Assembly (NCBI GenBank): GCA_020633075.1
Contig: JACKEI010000001.1
Span: forward strand, 992,001-1,056,000
Direction: 5' to 3'
DNA from: Sandaracinaceae bacterium
GTDB taxonomy: Bacteria > Myxococcota_A > Polyangia > Polyangiales > Houyiibacteriaceae
Length of the DNA stretch: 64,000 bases
The position numbers were made by a program, and so were the translations under genes. Of this stretch, positions 43,436 through 54,424 are shown in pieces. The stretch's first letter is position 1. Every line of letters begins with the position of its first letter. Below the pieces are notes generated by a model that was not told the DNA's origin, made no database searches, and worked only from the letters and a program-made list of their open reading frames with translations.

Positions 43436-44141
43436 CGAACCCTCCCGCTTCACGGAGACCCGGGCGTTCGCCACGCAGGCTGCGCTCATCGCCCGCAACG
43501 CACGCCGGGTGGAGCCGCCCGCCGCCGGCCGCAACGTGGTCGTGCTGGTGCATGGCTTCCTGGCGGCGCCGCCGGTGTTCGACCCCCTGCGACGACGCAT
43601 CGCCGAGGACTTGGGGTGGGCTTCCATGGCCTTCGGCTACGCCAGCTACGGCAGCTTCGAGGCCACGGCCGAGCGCTTCTCGCGGGCCGTGGAGCAGCAC
43701 GTCCCCGCCGCGAGCACGCTCACTCTGGTGGGGCACTCGCTCGGCGGGTTGCTGGCCCGCTGGTACGTGGAGGAGCTCGGGGGCGCGCAGCGCGTCGAGC
43801 GCGTCGTCACCGTGAGCACGCCGCATCAGGGCACGCGCGTCGCGCGGTTGGCGCCCTTTGGGCTGGGCGCGAGCATCCTGCCAGGGAGCGCAGTGATCGA
43901 GCGGCTCGCTGGACGTCGCCCTGGGCCCGCGCTGCACGCGCTGGCGGGGGCGGACGACGGCACCGTCTCGCAGGAGAGCGCGCTCGGTTGCGCGGCCGAC
44001 ACCAAGGCGGTCATCGAGGGGGTGGGGCACAACGCCATCCTCTACGCCCCTCACGCCCAAGATGCCCTCATCGCCGCCATCGCGGGCGGCGCCGTCGACC
44101 TCGGCGACCACCGTCGCTCCGTGGGGTCGTTGGCGTCGTGA
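43428..44141 (+). CDS. Lipase-like alpha/beta-hydrolase
   Basis: 237 residues from ATG 43428. VVVLVHGFLAAPPVF is the oxyanion strand-loop, LVGHSLGGLLARWYVEE the nucleophile elbow (Ser of GHSLG), and VSTPHQGTRVA the PGAP1/LipA-like stretch; the acid lies near ADDGTVSQ and the His in VGHNAIL. No signal peptide is evident, so cytoplasmic. Substrate unknown. It overlaps the epimerase gene by 8 bp and the sulfatase-like gene by 4 bp (GTGA). Confidence 0.88.
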   Translation: MADEPSRFTETRAFATQAALIARNARRVEPPAAGRNVVVLVHGFLAAPPVFDPLRRRIAEDLGWASMAFGYASYGSFEATAERFSRAVEQHVPAASTLTLVGHSLGGLLARWYVEELGGAQRVERVVTVSTPHQGTRVARLAPFGLGASILPGSAVIERLAGRRPGPALHALAGADDGTVSQESALGCAADTKAVIEGVGHNAILYAPHAQDALIAAIAGGAVDLGDHRRSVGSLAS

Positions 44142-46780
44142 CGGACGCGGTCGAGACCGCTGCGCCAGGCTCGCGCGCTCTCCTGGCGCGGCACGTCGGC
44201 GTGGGCGCCATGACCGCGGCGCTGCTCGCCGCCACGGACGTGTCCGTTGGGGCGGCGCGGGCGAACGCGGTCGGCTTGTCGTGGACGGACCGCACCATCG
44301 CCCTGCTCAACACGGCCGCCATGCTCGCGCCCATCGGAGTCGTCTGCGGTGTGTTCGTCACCGTGGTGACGCTGGTCGTCCGCCACACGCCGTGGTTCGA
44401 CGAGCTGCGTAGCCGGCACAGCAGCGTGCGCGCGCTCTTTCGCTCCGACCCCGCCGCCTTCGCCTCGGCGTTCGGGGCGTCGCTCGGCGTGGCGGCGTTC
44501 GCGCTCGGGGTCTCACGCGGCATGCGCCACTTCTCGACGCGCTACCACGACCCTCAGCTCGCCTCCTGGGCCATGAGCGCCTTCACGCTGGGCCTCGTGG
44601 TCGCGAGCTTGCTCGCGGCGGCTACCCTGCGGGCCTTGGTGCTGCCTCTGGCCCGCAGGGTCCCGCGCGCGGCCTCCGTGGGCCTCGTCGCCATCGTCGT
44701 CTCGGCGGGGGTGGCGGCCGCGCTGGTGGGCCTGGCGCTGCGTGCCCCCATGCTCCTGCGCGCCTACGACCCGGTCATGCTGGCGTACGCGCCGGGGGTG
44801 GTGCTGCTCTACCTGCTGCTCGTGTTGCTGCTGCGCCATCGCGCCACCGTGCGCTTCACGCGGGGCCTCGCGCTCGTGAACGTCCTGGTGGCGGCGGCGT
44901 TGCTCGTGTGGACCGGGGCCACCTACGGCGGACGCAACCGCGTGCGCGCCGCCGTGGAGCAAGAGAGCGTCGTCGGTCGCCCCGTCCTCCGCGCCTACCT
45001 CTCCTTCACCGACCGCGATGGCGATGGCCACGCGTTCGCCTTCGGGGGAGGGGACTGCGACGACAGTGACCCGGACGTGCACCCCGGCGCCATCGACAAC
45101 CCGGGCGACGGCGTGGACGCGGACTGCTTCGACGGGGACGGCTCGCGGGAGGTGGCGGACCTCGGCAGCGGTCACTACGCGCCTCGCCCGGCGCAGCTCC
45201 GGCGCCCGAACATCCTGATCATCTCCATCGACGCGCTGCGGCCCGACCACCTGGGATGCAACGGCTACCAACGCCCGACCTCACCGCGCATCGACGCGTT
45301 CGCCGCACAGTCCGTGGTCTTCGAGCGCGTCATCGCGCAGTCCAGTCGCTCCATACGCTCCATCCCGGCGGTGTTCACGGGGCGCTACCCATCGCAGGTG
45401 GCGTACGGCAGCGAGTACCTCTGGCCCTCGCTGCTGCGCGACAACCACACGTTCGCGGAGGCTCTGCGTGGCCGCGGCTACATCACGGCGGTCACCATGG
45501 GGACCGACTACTTCACGCGCGTGGAGGGCTTCTTCCAGGGCTTCGAGCACGTCAACCAGATCCCGGAGTATCGGCCTGCGCGAGAGCGCCCGGTAGACGA
45601 GGGGCTCGCGCAGCTGGAGCGGATGGTCGCGAGCGGACGACCGTGGCTGGAGTGGGTGCACCTCTTCAACGTCCACGAGCGCTACCTCTGGGACCGCACC
45701 CCGAGCCGCTTCGGGCGTGACCTGGTCGACGAGTACGACACTGAGATCCAGCTGGCCGACGAGCAGGTGGGCCGCCTGCTGGATCACATCGACGCAGGCG
45801 GCGTGCCTGACGACACCATCGTGGTTCTCATGTCGGACCACGGCGAGGCCTTCTCCGAGCACGGCCACACTGGGCACAGTCAGACGCTCTACAACGAGGA
45901 GGTGTACGCGACCCTGATGATCCGCTCGCCGGGTGTCGCGCCTCGCCGCGTCGCTGGGGCGGTCGCCCTGTTCGACGTCATGCCCACCATCCTCAACCTG
46001 GCGGACGTCCCCCTGGCCGAGCCCGTCCCGGCGCGCAGCCTCGTGGGCCCGATGATGGGCGACCCCGTGGACCCAGATCGGCTGATCTTCGCGGAGCTCA
46101 TGCCGGATGGGCTCTACCCCTACGATCAGAAGGCCATCTACCGTGGCATGCAGAAGCTGGTGTACTGGACCCGCGAGGGGACCTACCAGCTCTTCGACCT
46201 CGCGGCCGACCCGCATGAGCAGCACGATCTCTCGGACGAGCGTCGCGACGAGGCGCGTGAGTTGCTGGGGCTGCTGCGCGCGTGGATGGCGCAGACCCAC
46301 CGTCCCGAGAACCGCACGGAGGACATCGTGGCCGACGCGCGCTTGCCCGCTGAGCCCGTGCACATGACCGCGCGCCTGGACGCGCAGTTCCCCGGGATGT
46401 TCACCCTCTTGGGCTACGACCTCCCGGAGACCGAGTTCGAGCCCGGCGAGCGCATCGCCGTGGACTTCTACTACCGGGTGGACGCGAACATCAGCAAGGA
46501 CCTGTTCTTCTACGTAGACATTCAGGGCCCGCCCGGCTTCCCCATCCCGCCGCACTTCCACGCGCATCACTACCCCATCCACGGCCGCTACCGCACTCAG
46601 GACTGGCGCGCGGGCGAGATCCTGCGGGACTCGGTGCAGATGGTGATCCCTCGCGAGATCCGGCGCCCCGCCGACCTGCGCATCACGCTCACGGTGCTGG
46701 ACGCGCAGTTCCCCATCGAGTACCGCACGCCCCGCGAGGCGGGCACCACCATCGAGGTCGGGCGCGTTCACGTCCGCTGA
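44138..46780 (+). CDS. Membrane-anchored sulfatase-superfamily protein with MopE-like metal-binding segment
   Basis: 880 residues from GTG 44138; the frame open to 43616 is a shadow of the lipase gene. About six membrane helices occupy the first 275 residues. Residues about 292-335 (DRDGDGHAFAFGGGDCDD, then GDGVDADCFDGDG) match the Asp/Gly/Cys metal-binding motif of MopE-like proteins. From about 357 comes the alkaline-phosphatase/sulfatase fold: ILIISIDALRPDHLG, then the metal-site DHGEAFSEHGHTGHS. The formylglycine motif CxPSR is absent; SIRSI with a Ser is in its place. The topology resembles LTA synthase/phosphoethanolamine transferases. A beta-rich 150-residue C-terminus ends it. An envelope-modifying hydrolase or transferase is the best reading. 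Confidence 0.85.
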   Translation: MTDAVETAAPGSRALLARHVGVGAMTAALLAATDVSVGAARANAVGLSWTDRTIALLNTAAMLAPIGVVCGVFVTVVTLVVRHTPWFDELRSRHSSVRALFRSDPAAFASAFGASLGVAAFALGVSRGMRHFSTRYHDPQLASWAMSAFTLGLVVASLLAAATLRALVLPLARRVPRAASVGLVAIVVSAGVAAALVGLALRAPMLLRAYDPVMLAYAPGVVLLYLLLVLLLRHRATVRFTRGLALVNVLVAAALLVWTGATYGGRNRVRAAVEQESVVGRPVLRAYLSFTDRDGDGHAFAFGGGDCDDSDPDVHPGAIDNPGDGVDADCFDGDGSREVADLGSGHYAPRPAQLRRPNILIISIDALRPDHLGCNGYQRPTSPRIDAFAAQSVVFERVIAQSSRSIRSIPAVFTGRYPSQVAYGSEYLWPSLLRDNHTFAEALRGRGYITAVTMGTDYFTRVEGFFQGFEHVNQIPEYRPARERPVDEGLAQLERMVASGRPWLEWVHLFNVHERYLWDRTPSRFGRDLVDEYDTEIQLADEQVGRLLDHIDAGGVPDDTIVVLMSDHGEAFSEHGHTGHSQTLYNEEVYATLMIRSPGVAPRRVAGAVALFDVMPTILNLADVPLAEPVPARSLVGPMMGDPVDPDRLIFAELMPDGLYPYDQKAIYRGMQKLVYWTREGTYQLFDLAADPHEQHDLSDERRDEARELLGLLRAWMAQTHRPENRTEDIVADARLPAEPVHMTARLDAQFPGMFTLLGYDLPETEFEPGERIAVDFYYRVDANISKDLFFYVDIQGPPGFPIPPHFHAHHYPIHGRYRTQDWRAGEILRDSVQMVIPREIRRPADLRITLTVLDAQFPIEYRTPREAGTTIEVGRVHVR

Positions 46781-46839
46781 GACGTCGAGGCCGTAGCGGG
46801 AGCGGCCCGCGCGCGACGCTCCGCGGCAGCTGGCCCAGC

Positions 46840-48879
46840 TCAGTGCTCGGCTTCGGCCCCTGCCGGGTCTTCCGCGTGTTCCTCGTCCGTAGGGAGGTGC
46901 GGGAGCTCGGCCGCGGCGCCGGCGGCCGGAGTGGAGCCCGTCAGGTCGAGCGAGGTGAGCAGCAGAGCCCCACCACGCACGTGCAGCTCCACCTCGTTCA
47001 CCCCCGCGCGCGCGACGCCCGGCGGGATGGGGAAGGTCACCAGACGCCAGCTTCCGCTCGCCGGGCGCTCGCCGAGCACGGTGCCATTCCAGCGCACGGT
47101 GACTGCGGCTTCGGCCGCCTCCGCCGTCCGGTACCTCAGGCGCACCGCCCCGATCTCCTCCATGAAGAGCGGCAGCAGCAGTCGGGCGTCGCTCCCGAGC
47201 ACGCGCAGACCCTTGCGCCCTCCCACCAGCTCCGGCTCGCTGGCGAAGCCGTCTGCGGCGTAGAGCGCGTGCAAGGGACCACCCGTGAAGTACGCGGACG
47301 TCTCGCCGTGACGGGGTGAGCGGTCCTGGTACTCGCCGTAGAACAACGTCATGCCGCGCATCGCGTCGTAGCGCATGGGGTGCGTGTCGAAGCGCAGCGC
47401 GAAGGGCAGCGAGCCCGGCCACGCGGCGGGGTTCCCCAGGGCCTCGTAGGTGCCCGTGGCCAGCTCGTGGAAGATCTGCTCCCACAGGATGTCGGAGCGG
47501 TTCTCGCGCCAGCTGGCGATGCGCCCGGTGCCCACGCCGGTCATCGCCGCGATGTTCCAGGCCGAGAAGCCCGCGACGAACACAGCCAGCAGCGCCCCAG
47601 CGAGCGCGCGAGGGCGCTCCTCCGCGAATTGGAACACGGACTTGAGCAGCAGCGCCATCCCCAGCCCCAAGGGCGCGCTCATCTCCGTGAAGCGACGGTT
47701 GGAGAAGCCCATCGAGCCCCAGTAGTCCCACACGGCGCCGTTGATGTAGACGGTCAGGGCGAAGGCGATCAGCATGGCGACGGCGAGCGGCCTGGCCGCG
47801 CTGATGCTCGCGTCGGCGCGTCGGCTGCGCGCGCAGCCCGCGAGCAGGCCGATGACGCCTGCGTAGAGCAGCGGGGTCCACGTCAGGAGCCCGCCAGTGG
47901 TCGCGAAGAGCACCCCGTCGAGGTTGGACTCCCCCCAGCGCATGTAGTGGGGGCCTTGCGGCATGGCGAGGTACGTGCCGTAGCTCAGCTTCCAGGCGTA
48001 GAGCTGCGGGGAGAACGCGAGGGCGAGGGCGAGCGTGAACAGCAGCCCGCTGCCGACCATGCCCAGCGCCCGGCCGCGTCGCTTGTCGCGTAGGTCGTCG
48101 TACGTGAGCACCAGCCACTCGCTCAGCGGCGCGAAGACGAAGACCACGTTCTGCGGCCTCATGAGCATGGCCACCCCCAGCAGCAGCCCCATCAGGCCCC
48201 AACGCAGCGGGTGGCGGGCGCGAGGGCCGAGGCGGGTCGCGTCCCAGCGCTCCACGAAGAGGGCGACGGCGAACGCGGCCGGGGCGTGGCCGTAGGAGAG
48301 CAGCCAGGCGCCGTAGTACGAGAGGGGCGAGGCGAAGGCGATGCCGGCGGTGGCGAGCAGGGCCGGCCCGACGCCCGCATGCCGCCGTCCCAAGCGGTAG
48401 ATCAGCCAGAGCGTCAGCAGCGTGGCGAGCACGGAGCCGAACAGCCCGAACTCCGCGAGCGGCCCGCTGCACGCCTGGGCGATGTGCGGGTTCTCGCTGA
48501 GCGACGCCGGCAAGAACAAGCGGGCGACCCACAGCATGGGGGTCCACAGCAGCGCTGGACCGGGGCTCCACTGGTTGCGCGGCCCCGGCCCCTCGGCGTC
48601 GTTGGCCATGCCCCACGGATCGCCGCAGAGGGCGTAGTCGTTGTTGAGGTCCATGTCGCCGTCGAAGGCGAGGGAGCGGGCCCAGAGGTAGGTGTAGTAG
48701 CCGTCGCCGTTCAGCGAGGTCATGGGCGACATCGCGTACAGCACCACGAAACCCAGCGCGATGGCGGCGAGCCCCGCGCGCTCGACGGTGGTCACCCGGC
48801 GCAGGTACCTCGCTACGCGGCTCCCGCGACGAGGAGGGCGGTGGCGGGCGCGGTAGGGGCTCGGGGGGGAAGTGTTCAC
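46840..48879 (-). CDS. Integral membrane protein, GT-C (GT39-like) glycosyltransferase type
   Basis: 679 residues from GTG 48879. About 11 membrane helices. A first periplasmic loop contains GDGYYTYLWARSLAFDGD, whose Asp is placed like the catalytic Asp of GT-C enzymes that use polyprenyl-phosphate sugars. The C-terminal 150 residues are a soluble beta-rich domain (LVGGRKGLRVLGSDARLLLPLF, VTVRWNGTVLGERPASGSWRLVTF) as in carbohydrate-binding or sandwich folds. It is divergent from another GT-C-type gene and convergent with the sulfatase-like gene. Specificity is unreadable. Confidence 0.75.
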   Translation of the reverse strand: MNTSPPSPYRARHRPPRRGSRVARYLRRVTTVERAGLAAIALGFVVLYAMSPMTSLNGDGYYTYLWARSLAFDGDMDLNNDYALCGDPWGMANDAEGPGPRNQWSPGPALLWTPMLWVARLFLPASLSENPHIAQACSGPLAEFGLFGSVLATLLTLWLIYRLGRRHAGVGPALLATAGIAFASPLSYYGAWLLSYGHAPAAFAVALFVERWDATRLGPRARHPLRWGLMGLLLGVAMLMRPQNVVFVFAPLSEWLVLTYDDLRDKRRGRALGMVGSGLLFTLALALAFSPQLYAWKLSYGTYLAMPQGPHYMRWGESNLDGVLFATTGGLLTWTPLLYAGVIGLLAGCARSRRADASISAARPLAVAMLIAFALTVYINGAVWDYWGSMGFSNRRFTEMSAPLGLGMALLLKSVFQFAEERPRALAGALLAVFVAGFSAWNIAAMTGVGTGRIASWRENRSDILWEQIFHELATGTYEALGNPAAWPGSLPFALRFDTHPMRYDAMRGMTLFYGEYQDRSPRHGETSAYFTGGPLHALYAADGFASEPELVGGRKGLRVLGSDARLLLPLFMEEIGAVRLRYRTAEAAEAAVTVRWNGTVLGERPASGSWRLVTFPIPPGVARAGVNEVELHVRGGALLLTSLDLTGSTPAAGAAAELPHLPTDEEHAEDPAGAEAEH

Positions 48880-48975
48880 GGGCTTCGAGGCGGTGGCACG
48901 CTGATCTACGAAACCCGACGGCCGAACTCAAGCAGCATACTGCTCCGGCTTCGCCCGACCTGCTAGCTTCGCCGC

Positions 48976-51069
48976 GTGTTCCCCACCGACGACGAGGACG
49001 GCAGTGGACTCGGTCAGGACGCGGCCGACGCCGAAGAGGCCCGCTCGCGCTGGCAGGGGGAAGGGCGCGTGGCCCCACAGAGGCCGCGCCACATGGCTGG
49101 GGCCGGGGCTCCGGAAGCGGCGTCACGCCGCGAGCGGCCCATGCTCCCGTACGTGCTCATGGCGCTGATCGCCCTCGGGGGCGGCGGGGCTCGGCTCGCC
49201 ACGGCGGACTGGGGTCTCCCTTACGCCCTGCACGTCGACGAGAAGGGCTTCGTGGTGCACGAGGCGCTCGCGGCCGAGTACCGGGGGCTCACGCAGGGCG
49301 ACTTTCGCCCGTACAACACGTCCTACGGCCCGCTCGTGTTCGAGGTGGTGATCGGGATGAAGTGGGCGCTCTTCGGAGGCCGCGAGCGGGCGCGCGCGCT
49401 GGCCGCACAGTATCCGACCGAAGGGGAGTACATCACGGGCGCGCTGCGGCCGCACACCTCGCCCACGACCGTCTCGCTGCCGGAGCTCCTGTACGGGCTC
49501 CGTGCGCTCGCCGCCGCGCTGGGCGCCCTGACCATCTGGTGGCTCGCCCTCGCGGCGGCGCGCCTCGAGACCCCGCGGACGGGCGTGGTCGCGGCCTTGC
49601 TCGCGGCGGCGTCCGTCGGGCTGTTTCAGGTCGGACACTTCTTCACGCCCGAGTCGCTGCTCGTGCCGGCGCTCGCGCTCTTCCTCCACGCCTGCGCCAA
49701 GCTGGCGACCGAGCCTGCGCGCCTTGGTTCCGTGCTCCAAGCCGGGCTGGCGCTCGCGCTGATCGCCGGCAGCAAGGGGCCAGGTCTGGTCTGCGGCGTC
49801 GCTCTCCCGGCCGCGCTCGCGAGCCACGCGCGCGTCTGGGGGGCGCACGTCAGCGGCTGGCGCATCCTCCGCGCGACCGTGCGAGCGTTCTTCAGCGCGC
49901 CCATGCTGCTCAGCCTGCTGGTGGCCGTGCTCTTCTTCGCGGCGATGAACCCCTGGCTCGTCTCCTCCGACCCGGGCGTGTACTTCCGAGGCATCGCGCC
50001 AAACCGCTCGGGCACGGCGCTGCTGCTGCTGCAGTTCACCGAGCGCGAGTTCAGCTTCTACGACTGGCGCTTCGTCTACAACGACGGGCTGCCCTTCTGG
50101 CCTCAGCTCCGCACGCTCCTGCCGTACGCGCTGGGCGGCCCGGCCTGCGTGGCTGGCTACGTGGCGCTCGCGCGCGGGCTCCGTCGTCGCTCGGGGCTCG
50201 ACCGCATCGTCTTCTGGTCGGTGATCCCGCCGCTCCTGCTGGTGGGAGGCTTCGCGGTCGCCACCCTCCGCTACGTGTTGCCGGCGGCGCCCGGCTTGAT
50301 CCTCGGCGCGGCCAGCTTGCTCGCGCATCCCATGGCCTGGTCCGAGCCTGCGGCGGCTTCGCGCTCCAGGCTGCCAACGTGGGCGCAGCGGCCGCTGGTG
50401 CGCCGTGTCACGGGCGCTGGGTTGGCGCTGGTGTCTGGGCTGCTGGTGGCGTTCACGTGTGCGCGCGGCGCGGCCTACGCGTGGATGTTCGACGAGCCGG
50501 ACCCACGGGTGCTGGCGGGCCGCTACCTGGCCGACCACGCCCAGCCGGGCGACGTCGTCGTGCTGGAGCCGGAGGGGTCCTACACAGCCGTGCTCAACGA
50601 CGACTACGACCTGGTCGGGCGCGTAGACCCGGACTCCGCGGCGGCAGCCACAGGGACCGCTCCGCGCTTCTTGGACCAAGCCGTGCCCAGCCCCACCGAT
50701 CTGCGCGTGCGCCGCTTGTTCACCCGCCGGCCCGGTGACGAGGCGCTGGCGGCTCACCTGGAGGCCACGCTGCGGCGAGCGCGCTTCGTCGTCGTCGGGG
50801 ACTGGTACCACCGGCGGGCGCTGCACCCGTCCGCCGTCACCCGCGCGCCGCTGCAGCGCGCGTTCTACGAGGATCTCTTCGCGGGCCGATCCGGGTTCCG
50901 CGTGGCGGCGCGCTTCCCCCGCGAGCCGCGCTTCCCGGACACCGACTGGGGCTACCGCTGGGACGAAGCCGACGAGGAGGCCCTGTCCGTCTGCTTCGAC
51001 CACATGCCGGTCACGATCTTCGAGCGAGCGCCAGCAAGCGAGCCTTCCGCCCCCTCCCAGCCCGAATGA
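48976..51069 (+). CDS. Integral membrane glycosyltransferase, GT39-like
   Basis: 697 residues, GTG start at 48976 with a 55-residue hydrophilic lead before the first helix; ATG 49141 (MLPYVLMALIALGG) is a plausible alternative. About 10 helices. The first loop has YALHVDEKGFVVHEALA, with the Asp-Glu pair expected of GT-C enzymes, and the C-terminal periplasmic region includes DVVVLEPEGSYTAVLNDDYDLVGRV. Such proteins move sugars from lipid carriers to lipid A, proteins or glycans at the outer face of the inner membrane. The 96 bp between the two GT genes should hold both promoters; I could not place them. Confidence 0.78.
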   Translation: MFPTDDEDGSGLGQDAADAEEARSRWQGEGRVAPQRPRHMAGAGAPEAASRRERPMLPYVLMALIALGGGGARLATADWGLPYALHVDEKGFVVHEALAAEYRGLTQGDFRPYNTSYGPLVFEVVIGMKWALFGGRERARALAAQYPTEGEYITGALRPHTSPTTVSLPELLYGLRALAAALGALTIWWLALAAARLETPRTGVVAALLAAASVGLFQVGHFFTPESLLVPALALFLHACAKLATEPARLGSVLQAGLALALIAGSKGPGLVCGVALPAALASHARVWGAHVSGWRILRATVRAFFSAPMLLSLLVAVLFFAAMNPWLVSSDPGVYFRGIAPNRSGTALLLLQFTEREFSFYDWRFVYNDGLPFWPQLRTLLPYALGGPACVAGYVALARGLRRRSGLDRIVFWSVIPPLLLVGGFAVATLRYVLPAAPGLILGAASLLAHPMAWSEPAAASRSRLPTWAQRPLVRRVTGAGLALVSGLLVAFTCARGAAYAWMFDEPDPRVLAGRYLADHAQPGDVVVLEPEGSYTAVLNDDYDLVGRVDPDSAAAATGTAPRFLDQAVPSPTDLRVRRLFTRRPGDEALAAHLEATLRRARFVVVGDWYHRRALHPSAVTRAPLQRAFYEDLFAGRSGFRVAARFPREPRFPDTDWGYRWDEADEEALSVCFDHMPVTIFERAPASEPSAPSQPE

Positions 51070-51090
51070 GAGGGCCAGCGTGCAACGTCC

Positions 51091-51119
51091 TTGCCAGTCT
51101 TCCGGGCGATGACTATGGT
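51091..51119 (+). promoter_or_regulatory. Possible sigma-70-type promoter of lon
   Basis: TTGCCA (51091-51096) and TATGGT (51114-51119) are 17 bp apart. The start would fall about 51126, two bases before ATG 51128, so the transcript would be nearly leaderless, or translation may begin at the internal ATG 51146. Weak, unconfirmed. Confidence 0.3.
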
Positions 51120-51127
51120 CGCTCCAT

Positions 51128-53563
<2,436 letters not shown>

Positions 53564-53607
53564 GTCCCGCGCCGGGGCGCGTGACTCAGTCGGGCCCGCG
53601 CCCGGTG

Positions 53608-53785
53608 TCGGACTCGCGGGCCAGCTGCGCGTCGCGTGCGGCGCGCTCTTGTCGCGCCACGGCGCCAGATGGTACGTGTACTCCATGCCACGACAGGGAA
53701 GAGCACGGTTGGGGCCGGCGGGTTGAGGTCCACGGGCATGTCAGAAAAGAGCGTTCGTGGTGACCGGGATGTCCTCAGAAGATGG
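53608..53785. repeat. First copy of the 178-bp internal direct repeat
   Basis: It recurs at 54217-54394 (offset 609) with about four differences. The first 41 bp belong to the lon-junction repeat and are also present at 57131-57171. The remaining 137 bp are cassette DNA and include the start and first 16 codons of the 117-residue gene. No terminal inverted repeats are seen. Confidence 0.9.
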
Positions 53786-54091
53786 AGGAAATTCGTTCTG
53801 GAGAACGCCGAACTGCTGCAAGAAGTCGGGTTTCCCCTCTACCTGCAGGAGAAGAAGGAACGCTTTGATCACTGGCTAATGCACGGTTGTCATCCGGATG
53901 ACTACACCGGCTTTTCGCTTGCGGGCATTGATCCAGCGGGACGAAGGTGCCTGTCGGAGTTGGTGAAAATGTACTTCCACGCTGGGTTCAAGGACCCCGG
54001 TATCGTCGTCCTCACGGAGGATGAGCTGTCCGCGTTGACCGGGACGCTACTGCGTGGAGACCGTCCCGCCTGGGGCGGTGGTCGTAAGTGA
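53738..54091 (+). CDS. Orphan small protein, 117 residues
   Basis: No family recognised. A soluble, charged, mainly helical protein; notable strings are DVLRRWRKFVLENAELLQEVG, FPLYLQEKKERFDHWLMHGCHPDDYTG (quoted as consecutive parts) and LVKMYFHAGFKDPGIVV, ending GGGRK. Its codon use is less GC3-biased than lon's, as expected of transferred DNA. ATG 53738 lies in the repeat, with GAGG 10 nt upstream. The size and position in a repeat-flanked cassette would suit an orphan immunity or defence-type gene, but nothing in the sequence demonstrates that. Confidence 0.6.
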   Translation: MSEKSVRGDRDVLRRWRKFVLENAELLQEVGFPLYLQEKKERFDHWLMHGCHPDDYTGFSLAGIDPAGRRCLSELVKMYFHAGFKDPGIVVLTEDELSALTGTLLRGDRPAWGGGRK

Positions 54092-54098
54092 GAATCTC

Positions 54099-54176
54099 CG
54101 CAGCATCGCGGTGCTCGCAAGCGGCGACCGGGATGACGAGCAGGCCGTCCGGTCCGCGGCGGTCACCTTGGCGTGA
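54099..54176 (+). pseudogene. Relic of a vWA-lipoprotein paralogue
   Basis: The frame reads RSIAVLASGDRDDEQAV and then stops at 54174-54176. VAVLASGDRDD occurs in the vWA protein at about residues 47-57, and 28 of 32 bases agree around it. It has no start and no vWA motif, so it looks like a leftover of a second copy. Confidence 0.45.
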
Positions 54177-54216
54177 CCGTCCACAGCGGGCGTCTCAGTC
54201 GGCTGCTCGATCGACT

Positions 54217-54394
54217 TCGGACTCGCGGGCCAGCTGTGCGTCGCGTGCGGCGCGCTCTTGTCGCGCCACGGCGCCAGATGGTACGTGTACTCCATGCCAC
54301 GACAGGGAAGAGCACGGTTGGGGCCGGCGGGTTGAGGTCCACGGGCATGTCAGAAATGTGCGTTCGTGGTGACCGGGATGTCCTCAGAAGGTGG
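54217..54394. repeat. Second copy of the 178-bp internal direct repeat
   Basis: Partner of 53608-53785, about 98% identical by eye. It ends just where the Cys-rich reading frame becomes recognisable, so it marks the junction between cassette 1 and cassette 2. Its first 41 bp are also similar to 57131-57171. Confidence 0.9.
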
Positions 54395-54424
54395 GTCAAC
54401 ATGTGTACTCCCCGCTTGCGGTGA
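54347..54424 (+). pseudogene. 5' remnant of a second copy of the orphan gene
   Basis: The frame starts MSEMCVRGDRDVLRRW, matching the orphan protein (MSEKSVRGDRDVLRRW) for 16 codons, and then runs into unrelated sequence and stops after 25 residues. The two substitutions at codons 4 and 5 fall among the few differences between the repeat copies. Confidence 0.7.

Noticed and set aside
45281..49126. 1281-codon open frame on the minus strand
   Set aside because: It is antisense to the sulfatase-like gene and out of frame with the GT-C gene; its residues are Arg/Gly/His-rich low complexity, as expected from GC-rich shadows.
53590..54320. Minus-strand frames starting MEYTYHLAPWRDKSAPHAT in both repeat copies
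   Set aside because: They occur only because the repeat is duplicated; the tails differ and are not protein-like, and they overlap the native end of the small membrane gene in another frame.
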